Source: Sesamum alatum (taxonomy: Eukaryota > Streptophyta > Magnoliopsida > Lamiales > Pedaliaceae). Taken from it: 64,000 bases of DNA. This document shows positions 34,251 to 46,718 of the stretch, one piece after another; positions within the stretch are counted from its first letter, which is position 1; each line of letters opens with the position of its first letter. The position numbers and the translations under genes are program-made. The DNA is taken from assembly GCA_034509735.1 (NCBI GenBank), contig JACGWO010000012.1, positions 19,807,188 through 19,871,187 of the forward strand. The letters run 5' to 3'. The notes beneath the pieces are model-generated. The model was not told the origin of the DNA. It saw nothing but the letters and a program-made list of their open reading frames with translations, and made no database searches.

Positions 34251-34628
34251 TGTTAAAGAGGTAGAGCTGTGGTGAACTTGAACAATATTTTTGTATTATC
34301 TCTTTATTTTAATTTAAAGAGATAAATACATTAAATATTTGAAAAGACATGATTGGTCATTTTTGATATTATCTCCTTAAGTTTTATAATTTTCAAAGAG
34401 ATAATATAAAAAATATTTGTCTTGATCCGGAACACCTCAATTTGACACTTGTCAGCCGTTGATTTGATGATGAAATATATATTAAAATATCAATTAAATT
34501 CACTATTTACCTTTGGAATTAATTCAGTAAATTCCAAAATATAAATAAAATAATAGAATATAATTGATAGATAATATATATTTTTCACTTATCTTTATTT
34601 GATTGGATGAAAAATTAATTTGCCTACA

Positions 34629-34633
34629 ATGAG
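34629..34633 (+). repeat. Right target-site duplication (ATGAG) of the Tat element
   Basis: It pairs with GTGAG at 15174-15178, with one mismatch. Confidence 0.65.
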
Positions 34634-35280
34634 TCAAGAAAATAATTTCATAGGGCATATCAAACCATAAAAATATTTAAAAAATTCTAAAAATATATAA
34701 AATTATAATTCATAATCCAAATGGACATTCTGGTTATTTCACCATAAAAACTTGGATGAAAACTTGATAGAGCGTTGGAGACTAATGAAATAGTCTCATT
34801 GTTAGAAGAATGTTAAACCAACAATATATTTATAATTTTTCAAATAACGATCGAATTTTGTAGTTATATCAACCTCAAGATTGTGGTGGAGTCCAATCAC
34901 AATATAATGGGCTAGTTGCTTGTGGAGGCCCATCATTCATTCATGAGTAATTTGCATTCCATTTTCAATTCATTGGGCCCAAAGTGTGTTGCTTTATTCG
35001 ATCAAAAATTGCATTTATACCTTGCCAGAAATGTCCCATTCATAGATTTAAACGAAACAGGTGCAATATTCATATCATCTCACCTTTACTCAAAGTTGGT
35101 GAAACTAATGTCTTATTTTTACCATTTACTTAAAATTTGTAATTTATTGATAAAAGTGACTTCAAAACTACTAAAAGAATTTGGTTCTTTTAAGAAAAAA
35201 ATAATAATAATTAATGAATATTTAATATGTTTATTTTCCAAGTAACAATGCCATATTGTCATACTACTATCCACTTTCAT
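34634..35280. other. AT-rich non-coding DNA between the Tat element and a MITE
   Basis: A 109-codon frame at 34916-35245 is AT-rich and lacks recognisable domains or splice context; I do not consider it a gene. Confidence 0.5.
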
Positions 35281-35555
35281 AGAGACAATTATATTTATAC
35301 GTCCTGATTTATAGTCTGTTTACATAAATTATTCTGCTTTTTGCATAATTATATAAATCACATCTGAAAGCCAAAAAGAATGGATCGTTTGTGTAATATT
35401 ATTGATATTTTTGGGGGGGGGTATGTTTAATTTTTGAAAATTTGGGGTAGTTTGTATAAATGATATTGCCATTTTTGGGGTGTGTATGTGTAATTATCAG
35501 ACAATGTGATTTGTATAAATAGACCATAAATTAGAGAGTGTAAATTTAATTATTC
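35281..35555 (+). mobile_element. Hairpin MITE, family A copy 1
   Basis: The left arm ACAATTATATTTATACGTCC, with ATAGTCTGTTTACATAAATT, is complementary to the right arm containing TTGTATAAATAGACCATAAA and GTGTAAATTTAATTATTC. The same arms occur at 45596-46240. A G9 run lies at 35413-35421. No coding capacity; the exact ends are approximate. Confidence 0.7.
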
Positions 35556-36924
35556 AAAAAACAACAAGATGACGCATTCGATTTTGAAATTTATTTATTT
35601 ATTTTTTTTAAAAAAGGAGTTTTGTTGAGGTCACGAAAATTTGCATGGTGGTTTGTTCAAATTGTCACAATTTCCCACACAAAATTTCAATAATTGTATT
35701 CCCAATCCCCCCCTTAAAACCTGCATGAAAAGCTCAGTAAGCAGCCAAGAATCCTTCAAAAAGCTTCACAAAAATCATGCTTCAGTTGCATAAACCATCC
35801 CTTTCCCACCCACCCTTTTTCATTCCCCAAACACAACCCAACAAATGACCCTCTTCTCCCCCAACCTCCTGCATAAAAACAAACCCCTCAAAAGTAAAGA
35901 TGAACAAGACATAGGGCTTTTTTGTCATTTGACCAACATTATTTCTTCCACCAAGTGTCACTCTAATCTCCTCACGGACGTGTGGTAGACTAGGGATTGT
36001 TTGGTGGACCAAAAAGAAAAGAATAACTTGTCCGGACGATTGCATAATTGATTATGAAATAATTGATTTTAGAAAAAGTGATTATGGTGTTTGAATTCGT
36101 AATTTAATAATTAATTATTTAAATAAAAATTGTAACTAAATTTAAAAAGCAACCTGGTTAAATTGAATGAAAACGCGGCAGGATTACAAGCTATAAATTC
36201 CCGCTTTTATCAAAATTTGATTTTAATAGAATTTAATTTCAAAAGTAATTATTGAAGGGGGGGGGGGGGGGCAAATGGTACATAAAACGACATTTGTACT
36301 GTAAATGCAATTTTGGCCTGCTCGACCACAGGGTCAAACAAATTAAGAACCATATTTATGTAGTAGAACTCATCAAATTTGTGCACGTTGAAACAACACA
36401 TGAAAGCGTACTTAATATTTCAAACAAAAGTCGATACGATAAAGGTAGATACTATAATCAATATTTGTCACGTTTCCATGTATCTTTATCTCAAATCTGT
36501 AACTCTTTCTTTAACAATACTTTGATTTTGTCGTATCCCTTTTTTTATCGTTAAATAACAGTTATTTTCTTATACGTCAGCAAATGTACGAAGCTCAACA
36601 AATACAATTTCCATATTGGTATATTTAATGTACTTTCCCATGCATTATGCAACCCATTAATAAAAAAAAAAGAAAAGGCGAGAAAAAATAATATCTTACA
36701 ACCTCCAACTATTATTTTTTCTACAAATCCTTTCTTTATATAATTATCTTCTAAAAACAATAAATTGTTTTTATTTATTTTTCTCAAAGGTATTTGCAAT
36801 AACTTTTGTTTTTATAATGAGAAAAAGCTATATAAAAAACTCACAAGTTAAGCAGCGGTGAAAGAGAAAAATGCTCAAAAATAGAAGTGAGAAAATAGAA
36901 AAATATTGAAGTTCGATGTTTGGA

Positions 36925-36955
<31 letters not shown>

Positions 36956-37150
36956 TACAATTTTACTAATAGACTATAGAATTTGTCGTTCAAAAGCATA
37001 AATTATAAATCAAAAATCTATTTACAATATTTTTTTATCAATAAACTGATAAGTGTTTATTTTAAAGGACGTTAAACAAACATATCCTTGGCTTCACAAA
37101 AATTGTAGTAAAAGTTTTGATGTGATTGCATGGTAGCATGGGTGAGATTA
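35556..37150. other. Intergenic DNA upstream of the PP2A gene
   Basis: AT-rich, with a 15-base G run at 36257-36271 and an (AT)n run at about 36932-36957. No exon-like block is visible. It is expected to contain distal promoter sequence of the PP2A gene. Confidence 0.5.
36257..36271 (+). repeat. G15 homopolymer
   Basis: An uninterrupted run of 15 G residues in AT-rich DNA. Such runs are prone to length error in sequencing. Confidence 0.9.
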
Positions 37151-37167
37151 GCAAGTGAGGGAAGAAA

Positions 37168-37175
37168 TATATAAG
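37168..37175 (+). promoter_or_regulatory. Candidate TATA box of the PP2A B55 gene
   Basis: TATATAAG is followed by GA-rich leader sequence (GAGAGAGAGAGTGTGT) and a long pyrimidine/purine-rich 5' UTR up to the ATG at 37659. Start-site data would be needed to confirm it. Confidence 0.5.
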
Positions 37176-37658
37176 AGAGAGAGAGTGTGTACATTAATAA
37201 TGATAGAGCTTTAGACAGAAAGAGAGAGAAAAGCTCTGGTGAGAGAAAAATAAGAACACTGAAGTAAACAAAAAAAAAAAAAAAAAAGGAAAACTATTCC
37301 CAAATTTCCTCCCTCACTCTATACACACACATCAATATATCTATACATCGAGACAGAGAGAGAGAGAGAGAAAATCTGAATCCTCCTTTTTATTGTACTA
37401 ATCGATGTTGTATATACACACGGACTGAAAAATGGTTGAATCTGAATCCAGCCTTCCGCTGCTGCAGCTCCGATCTTCTTCAATTCCTTAACCCTAAATC
37501 GTCGTTTCTTTTTTTTTTTTTTTTTTGGGTTTTCCTTTTTTCTTTTTCTTAATGAAGTGAAAATAGGGAGGAAAAAGGGAATTAGTGGTTGTCCTGTTTG
37601 ATATTTTTTGATTGTTGCTTTGTGTGTACTTTTGATTGTTTCTTATTGTTGAGAAGAA

Positions 37659-40600
37659 ATGAGCAGTGGCGATGGTGGAGAGGTGGCATCAGCTGCGGCG
37701 GGTCCACCTACGCCGCTAGAATGGAAATTCTCTCAGGTGTTCGGCGAGCGGACGGCCGGCGAGGAAGTACAGGAAGGTAAAGAATGAGAATTTAATGAAT
37801 GAGAGAGGAATTTGTTGCTTTGGTTTTGGATCTTGTGGTTAGGGTTTTGGCTTCTGTGATTTTGATCTGTATTTGGATCCTTTAGTTACTTGATTTAGTA
37901 GAAATTGATGGTAATTGGTTGGGTTTGGCGTGAGTGATCTGCATGTTGGTTTTTCAGTCGATGATTTGAGGATAACAGTGCTGGACTGAAGTGAATTAAG
38001 TTCAATGTCAGTTTGATTCTACTTTTTTTTACTGCATGCACTTGATTTTGGCCAGAAGGATGTTTTCTACTCTGGGTTTGGATCTTTGTAATTGTGTGTA
38101 GTGTGCCTTTGAACTTAATTTCTCTACTCTGACATTTAAAGAAGATCTAACTTCATGGCTTAAATGGCAAGCATCAAACTTTTATGTTGTGGCCAAGTGG
38201 AGAGCAGGCTTGTTTACTCTCTGCATGCCGCAGTTACCGGTTAGTTGGAGGTATATCTATAACTGTGCATTTGTTGTTTGAATATATGCTGCCAATTGTT
38301 GCAATGATGCTGGGATTGAGGATCTTCAGTCAACTAACTTAACTGCGTGGTGGTATATTGGACGGGAGTTGTCAGCTAAACTTTTTTGTTATTTTGGGTC
38401 ATTGATCGGGATATGTACGAGATGATCGCTGGCTTCCGGATATCCGCAATATTCTCTGGGTTGAAATGGCCCAGGACTTTACAAGCGTTTGCCAAAATGT
38501 GGTAATGCTGAAGTTTGGAGAGATTCGAAATAATGCTTTTTGTTTGGCATGCCTTGGCAGTTTCTACGTCGTGTCATGCTCTGGCGTAACATCTGGAAAG
38601 ATAAACAAAAATAATGTTGAGTATAAAGTTGTTCCCAAGGGAAAGGGAAAGGGAAAGTTATCCATGTTTATTCATATGGCATTTATTGACTGTTCCGGAG
38701 TAATTAAATTTGCATTGACTATGCCGGTCAAATTAGTTTTAGGCATGGGTGGCGTTGTCGTTGTGATAACTTGCAATATACACCTTGGATGGGTTCAAAT
38801 TCTTGCACTCGTTCACAAAGAGGAGGTGGATGGGAAAGAGAAGGCTAGCGGATGTATGAACAGAATCATATTGTTTCCGTGCTAATTATTCCAAAACCAC
38901 TGACTTCTGTAGTTTCAATTATCCGTTTCATGCAAAAATGGACTTGTGAGGGGAATAGAGACTCGTTATGACAATAATTGTAAGCATTTGAATTGAAGCC
39001 TTTAGCATATACTATTATGTTGTCAAATATGCTGATTAGCTTCAACAGTGCTTTGCTCTAGTTAAATTTCATATTGATTCTCATGTCTGATGACATATTA
39101 TAGCCTGAAATTGATTGAATACTGAACTTAGGATGCATGTCTTTACAGTGACTTGAAACAAGCATGATAGGTACTCAGTTTCAGAAGTATTCTGCTGATT
39201 TCATGGGTGCAGATTGTGATCAGCTACTTAAATTTGTCCAAAATGTACCATGTGATGGCTGTGTCTAAAACTTTAACTGGTAGGATTTACTTTAATTATC
39301 TGTTTCTTTTTGCAGTGGATATCATATCTGCCATTGAGTTTGATAAAACTGGTGACCATCTGGCTACTGGCGACCGTGGTGGAAGGGTGGTGTTATTTGA
39401 AAGGACAGATACGAAAGAGGTGAGGTGCACGCAAGAATTCTATTTTGTTGATTATTCATCTGTTTTAACTCTATCTTCCATTGCAAATTTGATTTGCAGC
39501 ATGGTGGAAGTCGAAGAGATTTAGAGAGGATGGACTATCCAGGTAGTCGACACCCAGAGTTTCGTTACAAAACCGAGTTTCAGAGCCATGAGCCTGAGGT
39601 ACTTATTTCAAATTTCGGCTTGTCTCCTCTTGTTGCTTTCCAGGTCCCACTGTGTTATTTTATATAATTACTTTATCAAATATGTGGGCCTTGATTTAAC
39701 AGTGAGGCTTCTGTTTTTCAGTGAGTGAGTTTCTTAAAGCCATCGCTTCTTTCTTTTCTTTGCACTCTTTCCCCAAAGAAAAATAAGGTCAAAAGAAGTT
39801 TGAGTTGTTACAACGTTTGCGTCTCTCTTGTTTCAGTTTGATTATCTCAAGAGTTTGGAGATTGAGGAGAAAATCAACAAAATTCGATGGTGCCAGATGG
39901 CTAATGGTGCCCTCTTTCTTCTTTCTACTAATGACAAAACCATTAAGTTTTGGAAGGTGAGATCTACAGTTTAAATATTGAATTGTTTTAATTATTTTTT
40001 TTCCATGGTAAAGAGAGATGTACAGTCTTAATGTCCTTATTTCGTGGTTATTCAGTACATAATATGGGTCTTCAGCCTCATGCTCATCTTAGTCAGATCT
40101 TGTAGTTGTTGAAGATCCAGTTATCATATTTTGTATTCGTCAGATCTTGAGTTTTTGACTTTTTTCCTTTTTCTTTTCCTTCAATATCTTTCTGAAGAGC
40201 CTTTTCTAGTCTAATCATTAGTGCCATTACGGCCACCGACTCGGCCATTATGGCATTTATTCCTAGAATTCCTTTTTTGCCTCTACATAGGATGGTTTAA
40301 TTTTATCAGAAATGCAGTCTTGTCATTGATTTTCGTGGTGTTGGGAGATTTCATCTTTACTATAGTCTAAGTTGGGAAGAAAGAACTTGGCGCTTTTTCA
40401 GACGAATCATCTCCAGTTGGAGATGTTATTGATTTGTAACAGTAATCTGGGAATAAAGTTAGTCAAGTTTTTTTCCCTACTTCACTCAGATTTCTTCTCT
40501 CTCATGCTAGTGTTCAATCTTGTCGGTTGATGGTATGCGAGCCTGAAGGCCTCATGTTCTGCGGTAGACAATTGGTAAATGGATATTCTCTTTGATGATT

Positions 40601-43600
40601 CCATTTTCTTGGCTAAACAGGTCCAAGAGAAGAAAATCAAGAAAGTTGCTGACATAAACGTAGACCCATCTAAAGCTGCTGGCAGCAGTGGTATTGCAAG
40701 TTCTAGTGTTTCTTCTAGTCCTAAGCCGTATCTTGCTAATGGTGGCTGTTCAGATCGACCTTACAACTCTTTGAGCAATGACTTGTCCTTTCCACCTGGG
40801 GGCATCCCCTCACTCCGATTACCAGTGGTAGTTGTACTTAACTCAGCTAAGTTTTACCAGCAGTTAAGGATTTCATGCTTCATCTTTGCACATGTTTGGT
40901 TTGACTTTTTGGCCATTCATTTAGAATGCATGGTGTCGATGCTGTCCATTTTGAATATATAAAATTTTGATTAGTTGTATGTTCTATTTATCCCTCTGTT
41001 TGTTTTGGACGCACTAATGTCGTGATGATTTTCTCAAATCTGATTAATACTGGGTTGTGAAGCTTAATTGATCAGAAACATTGGTGTCAAGTATGCATTT
41101 GTTAGTCTTAACTGTTGTATGGCATTCACTAGGAACTCTTTTTAATGGGCCTGTTATTGGGTGTTAGGTGTTTAATGCTAAGCGTCTTCCACTTTCTTAT
41201 GCTCAGTATTTATTTCCTCTAAAAATTGAGTATACAATTTGTAGGTCACAGGCAGTGAGACCAGTCTTGTTGCAAGATGTAGGAGGGTATATGCTCATGC
41301 ACATGATTACCATATCAATTCCATCTCTAATAACAGGTGAAGACCCATTTTTTCCCCTACATGTTATGCGTACCAACTTCTTTAAGGTTTTGACTCAGTG
41401 CTTTTACTGTGAGATTTATTCAGAAATCTGACAATGTTGATGGTTGTTAATTATTATTCCCCTTTCAACATCCTCAACCTAGAAATGGGAAAGCAAAAGG
41501 ATATATTTTAATGATGGTAGAAATTTGAAGCATGTATGGTTGTGGGCAATTGTTGTTGGGTTGCGTCTCACTTTTCGGCCTTCAAGGTGAGGAAGACTTG
41601 GGAAATTATTGACCCAAGTTCTTCATTTGAATTGTGAGTTATGGAGACTCTCGCTCTGTTGTCATCGAGGAAGATTTGCTGGAAGAAGTTAACTCTTGAG
41701 CTGATTCGAGGATAAGATATATTAGTATGTTGGCTTAGTTTTGTGGCCATCCAATGCCTCTTTTTTCTTTCTCACTCTCCACTCCGTAACTTGCTGGGTG
41801 TTTGAACTGTTGTTATTTTGCTTTATGCACACAGTTTGGTCCAATGGCAGCATTGAGGAAATTCAAATGTATAAGCTGTAGAGGAATATAAATAAAAGAT
41901 TCACTATCTTCTGGTTCCCTTTGGAAAATATAGACCAAAGTACTCTGTGAAAGGTTGGATCTGATGTGAATACAACCAGATAGAGTCTCATAATCCCATA
42001 CTCTCTTATGTCAATTGGTTCACATGATCTATGGTTTATTCAATTTCTTTTCGACTTTTCCAACATCTTATTAGTAAATGTCACTAATTCTTAATTGGGG
42101 AACCTTATTGTGATTAACATTTGCAATTTGAGTTGCATAACTTTTTGTGCTTGAATGTCCACAACACCTTCAAGCTGGAGGATGCTGTTTATAGATTAGT
42201 AGTTAAACCTTTACTTTGGCTTTCTGGGGCACCTTTTTTTCTTTCCTTGTGGTAATTTGCTTGTTTGAATTTGCACATAGTGAACCTTTTCTGTAATGCT
42301 TTCGCAGTGATGGTGAGACATTTATATCAGCTGATGATCTCCGAATAAATCTTTGGAACTTGGAAATAAGCAATCAAAGTTTCAATATTGTTGATGTGAA
42401 GCCAGCAAATATGGAGGATCTGACTGGTAATTTATCTTTCTGGTTTCCTTTTTTGTTTTATTCTATTTTTACTTTCTTTTGGGGGTTGGGGGGTCGGCGT
42501 TGGCGTTGGTTTTCCGCATCTTCTTTTGCCGTGGGGTCTTCCACGGTCCTACTACTATCGCTGCACCTAATATTCCCATCTTCTTAAATGCTGGACCATC
42601 GTAATGATTCTTTTTGCTTCGATTGGTTGATACTTGTTTCTTATTGCAGAGGTGATAACATCAGCAGAATTTCATCCTACCCACTGCAACATGTTAGCAT
42701 ATAGTAGTTCAAAGGGATCAATTCGTCTCATTGATTTGCGACAATCCGCATTGTGCGATTCACATTCTAAACTGTAAGTTCTTTGGTAATCATTTGTATT
42801 TCAGGTTCCTGATGATTGCTTCTGCCTTCTCTTTATCTGCTTTATTATTGAAATTCAGTACCGTCTCCAGAGTGTGAATTCAAGTGTTGACTGGCTGTTG
42901 GACTTCTAAGTTTGCTAGAACAGTGTTCCTTAACTCTGGTTTCCTTGTTTAAAATGCTCTTTTTATGGATGAGATATTGATGTTCCATTCATGAACAGAT
43001 TTGAGGAGCAGGAGGCACCTGGCTCGAGATCATTTTTTACTGAGATAATTGCTTCAATTTCAGATGTTAAGTTTGCGAGGGATGGCAGATATATACTGAG
43101 TCGTGATTACATGACCCTTAAGGTTCGGTTTTATGTTGTTATGTCATCACTTTAGGGGCTGTTTGTTATAATGCTTCAATTTGTCAGAATGTTTGTGGTT
43201 TCTTATTTGGAGTCGTCTGTTCTACTTCAGCTTGATGTAGAAGGTGTTGGTGAAAGCAAGCCAACATAATTTGTTGTGTAAAGCATATGCTAAAAGCAAT
43301 GCAAGGTTGTGTGGCTATAGTGTTGTTGTGATAGAAAAAAGGCGATGTTGCTATGAAGAATGATACATGATTGATGATTATACTGTTTGAAACTAGTTGT
43401 TTGACATGCATAAGGTTTGTCTAAAAGTTGGAATCAGCATGAACTCAAACACATTTTTAACTTTTCTTCAGTGCACGTTTTCTAGTTTGCTTCCTGGGTT
43501 GCAGAAGATCCATAGCTATTGCAGCTTCTTTGGAGCATTCGTTGCATAATAATGTTCAATCTTTTGTGGTGTCAGTTTGACCGTCACTGATCCATATTAT

Positions 43601-44454
43601 TGGTTTCAGTTGTGGGATATTAATATGGATTCTGGTCCCGTGGCGACCTTCCAGGTTCACGAGTATTTAAGACCCAAGGTAATTGTTGTACTCTAGGACC
43701 AAATTTGCCTGATATTTTTCTACAAATATTATTGAGTTGATTAAACTGTACTTTGATACTGTCCAGCTGTGCGACTTGTATGAAAATGATTCTATTTTTG
43801 ATAAATTTGAATGTTGCCTGAGTGGTGATGGTCTTCGAGTTGCAACTGGTTCTTACAGGTGTGGTCAAGTTCCTTTTCATTTTATTATCACTGTTATTCT
43901 CATCTTTGTCTATCTAACCAAAAGAAAACACTGTTTCAGTAATTTATTCCGCGTATTTGGTTGTGCTGCGGGCAGTACTGAGGCAACTACTCTCGAAGCA
44001 AGCAAAAATCCAATGAGGTACCTACTTTTACAAGATTACGTCTTTGACTCGTGAGCTGAACTTTCATTTTCATTGGAAATCTCGTTTATTGCTAATATAT
44101 TGCTTGATGGCCATCCAGAAGGCAAGTCCAGACCCCTTCTAGGCCTTCCAGATCCCTGAGCAGTAGCATCACTCGTGTTGTGAGAAGAGGTACGATTTCG
44201 TTTACCCTGTCTCTTCATAATCCCAATTTCTAGCTTCTTTTTAATACGAATCTCGCACACGATACTACTTTGTGTTTTATCAACTCAAAAGAATTTGGTG
44301 TGGACATTATATTGCAGGTGGAGAAAGTCCAGGAGCTGATGCCAACGGGAATTCATTCGATTTCACAACGAAGCTTCTCCACCTGGCATGGCACCCATCT
44401 GAAAACTCCATCGCTTGTGCTGCTGCAAATAGCTTGTATATGTACTATGCATAG
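37659..44454 (+). CDS. PP2A-B55: Serine/threonine protein phosphatase 2A 55 kDa regulatory subunit B (14 exons)
   Basis: The WD40-propeller B55 subunit directs PP2A substrate choice in the cytoplasm and nucleus. Coding exons: 37659-37776, 39316-39419, 39500-39598, 39837-39956, 40621-40827, 41245-41336, 42308-42426, 42650-42773, 42999-43122, 43611-43679, 43767-43858, 43940-44017, 44119-44189, 44318-44454. All introns are GT-AG and phases agree. The joined length is 1554 bp (517 codons plus stop), close to the roughly 510 residues of plant B55. Motifs include [124 protein letters not shown] and [11 protein letters not shown] at the end. The start is the first in-frame ATG, giving the expected Gly/Ala/Pro-rich N-terminus. 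Intron 1 is long (1539 bp). The gene looks intact. Confidence 0.97.
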
Positions 44455-45595
44455 GTCGTCAGTAACTGAAAACCCGGTAAACATTATTGGGTTGCTATTC
44501 GAGAAATGCTTCTTTCAGCAAATTGAGGCTCTATCAAATTTCTCACATCCAACTGCTTCATAAATCTCTCTCTAGCACAGGCTTCCAACTTCAAGTTCCA
44601 ATCCATGTTAGATTTGACAACCGGAGCAAGCAACGTGCCTTTGTACCCTGAGCAGACTGCCGTCCCCTCCTTCACCCGACCGTATTTCTTTTATTGGTTT
44701 TTCACCTCTCTGCTCAAAGGAATAGATGCAGTTGTGTTCTTATATTTGTGTCGGGTAGACGTCGGGAAAGGAATGTGATTGTAGCTCTCCCTTACAAAAG
44801 AAACTAAAGATGTCGTATATTGCCGGTAGAATTAAGGTAAAATGTAGTTCTTTTTCACATGAAAATGAGCTGCTGCTAACCTGCAGGCCATTTTAAGTTT
44901 ATTAACAACTTGTATGGGTAGCGTCGTCGTCGTCGTACTTTTACTTTTGATATAATTTAGGATCATTTTGGCTATAGATTCTCTCATTTGATGGTTTTCT
45001 TTCTCTTGTAAAAGTACTCAAAACCCTTTGGCTTCTATTAATTTGTACAATATTATTTTTCATCTTCAACCAAAAAATGCACGTTGGAGACTGGTGATGG
45101 TTTTTCTCAAGTGTGCTTGTGGTTGTGGGATGGATTGTATTTTGTATGTTTACGTGTTTGTGAAATTAAATGGATTTGTCAATCTATCATGTCAACAAAT
45201 GTGGCTCTGATATTTGATTGGTTTCCTTAAATTAAATTTCAAATGAATCAACACCCCTATTTGTTTTCCTCCCATCTTTTTCCTAATGATGAACTAGTAC
45301 CTTTTGCTTACATGGTGGTACCTTTTGCTATGATGATGGGGTGTTGTGTGGTTGCATGTGTTGGGCCGGCCCGGGCCCATCACTCCACCTCTTTCGCCCC
45401 CAATTACGGTTGGTCTTGCTTGCTACGGCCCACCACAAATTGGCATGCCCGGATTCCATGATTCAATCCTCTTCCTGTTTCCTCATTCACTTACTGATTT
45501 GTCTCACTTGCACCCCATCAGTTCACAAATTCCGCTCCAATTTAACGGTATTAATAACAATATATTTTTTTGTTCAAAATAATAATAGTACATAA
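44455..45595. other. 3' UTR of the PP2A gene and downstream spacer
   Basis: The 3' UTR probably extends several hundred bases past 44454; possible poly(A) signals are AT-rich and not decisive. A GC-rich GGGCCGGCCCGGGCCC block lies near 45363-45378 in otherwise AT-rich DNA. No other gene is visible. Confidence 0.55.
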
Positions 45596-46240
45596 TAGGG
45601 ATAATTATATTTACACTCCCTGACCTATGGTCTGTGATGTTGCAAGAATTTAAAGAATAGTCAAGAGAAAATAAAATAACTACTTTATTGATTATCGATT
45701 AGGTACAATTACCAACACGTTACAGTTCGATCCAAGATGATCAATCTATTACACTTGAAGTTTAATCTTTTTCTCTCTCCCAAAAAATAGGTCCCTCAAA
45801 TGAGAGATTTGAACTCTTATTTATACTATTAATCTATTTGCAATAAGTGTCGTACTTTGTCTTCTTTGTCCTTCACCCTTATATCCTTGGATATGTATGG
45901 AAACCTTTTAAGAGGTTAATTTGGTCTTTTTCTTGCTCTAGCATTAATGCTAGAGCTCCATGAATTATGCCCCAAGTGCTCAATTTCCTTCTTGATCCCC
46001 TTAGCTATTCCTTGATCTACTCACTTTTTATGGAGAAGAATAAATGATAGTTGACTTTCTATTTTCTTCATGTCAGTCTGTTTACAAAATTATTTATGCT
46101 TTTTGCACAATTACACAAATCACTCATAATAGTAAAAAAAACAGGTGTGGTTTGTGCAAATGATGTTGACGTTTTTTGTGGGCGTATGTAGATATGAGTA
46201 ATTTGTATAAACAGACCGTAAGTTGTAGAGGTAATTATTC
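45596..46240 (+). mobile_element. Hairpin MITE, family A copy 2, carrying a nested solo LTR
   Basis: The left arm GGGATAATTATATTTACACT, with CTATGGTCTG, and the right arm, with AAACAGACCGTAAGTTG and GGTAATTATTC, form the same inverted repeat as at 35281-35555. Internal blocks (GCTTTTTGCACAATTA) also match. A 441-bp solo LTR interrupts the left arm. The ends are approximate. Confidence 0.75.
45635..46075 (-). mobile_element. Solo LTR 3 (441 bp), probably Ty1/copia, nested in a MITE
   Basis: It runs TGATGTTGCAAG to TTCATGTCA on the plus strand. GTCTG at 45630-45634 and 46076-46080 is a perfect 5-bp duplication, and the MITE arm is continuous when the LTR is left out. On the minus strand a TATA-like AGTATAAATAAGAG lies near 45815-45828, suggesting minus orientation. 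Size fits a copia LTR. Confidence 0.85.
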
Positions 46241-46469
46241 TTAAATAATATCAAAAAGCACGAAGATTGTAGACTTCTCAATATGTATGGTTATTAAGAT
46301 GAGAAATAGATGGACATATGGTTTTTAGATATTATGAAAAATGCAAAAGTGTATGAAGAATGAAGTGTTGTGGCAAGAAATCATACTCTTACCAAAACAT
46401 TGACATTAATTGTGGAGTATGGAAAGGATTAATTAAGAAATCCGTGGTAATAAAATATATCTATACCAA

Positions 46470-46717
46470 TCTATACTAATATAATATAAAAAGAAAATTT
46501 CGTTTTTACTCACAAAGAACAATTACTTACACCGTGACTTCAATTTTTTGTTATACCAATAATACTTCTAAGTTAGTTTCTTTTATTTATTTATATTCTT
46601 TTTTTTAAATGTGATGTGTTGATTTTTATATATATTTTTTCTTATTTATAATATATTTTAAAATATAAAAATATTATTTATTATATGCATTTAGATACGA
46701 CGTGCAACGTAAACTAG
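46470..46717 (+). mobile_element. Small non-autonomous Helitron candidate
   Basis: It starts A|TCTATACTAATATAATATAA and ends ACGACGTGCAACGTAAACTAG|T. This matches the TC start, the CTAG end and the A/T insertion site of plant Helitrons. A short TACG/CGTA stem lies about 5 bases before the end. There is no coding capacity. The weak hairpin makes this a candidate, not a certainty. Confidence 0.6.
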
Positions 46718-46718
46718 T

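Larger units (their letters stand above)
15179..34628 (-). mobile_element. Tat-lineage Ty3/gypsy retrotransposon with antisense PMD ORF and nested insertions
   Basis: The element runs right to left: 5' LTR (31963-34628, rearranged), primer site, gag, protease, RT, RNase H, a second archaeal-type RNase H, integrase, purine tract, extra antisense ORF region, polypurine end and 3' LTR (15179-16101). The second RNase H and extra ORFs between pol and the 3' LTR are known marks of the Tat group (Tat, Ogre, Retand). Without the two solo LTRs, the MITE and the inverted PMD block with its duplicated LTR part, about 13 kb remain, a normal Tat length. All coding parts are broken. Left and right LTRs differ at roughly 10-15% of sites by eye, so insertion is old. 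Confidence 0.9.
31963..34628 (-). repeat. 5' LTR of the Tat element, rearranged by an inverted internal segment
   Basis: Two LTR pieces are present. 31963-32351 matches 15179-15558 of the other LTR and 33954-34628 matches 15420-16101. The 138 bp equivalent to 15421-15558 is therefore present twice. At several sites in that shared stretch, the right-hand piece agrees with the 3' LTR while the left-hand piece does not (for example GGTGGACTTGCTTC against GGTAGACTTGAATC). The pieces may come from different element copies. The block between them is inverted PMD sequence. Confidence 0.88.

Noticed and set aside
34916..35245. 109-codon plus-strand frame downstream of the Tat element
   Set aside because: AT-rich composition, no domain, no splice or promoter context.
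38466..38885. 139-codon open frame inside PP2A intron 1
   Set aside because: No recognisable domain and it lies in a 1539-bp intron between well-supported exons. It looks like a chance frame, and low complexity (GKGKGKG) raises its length.
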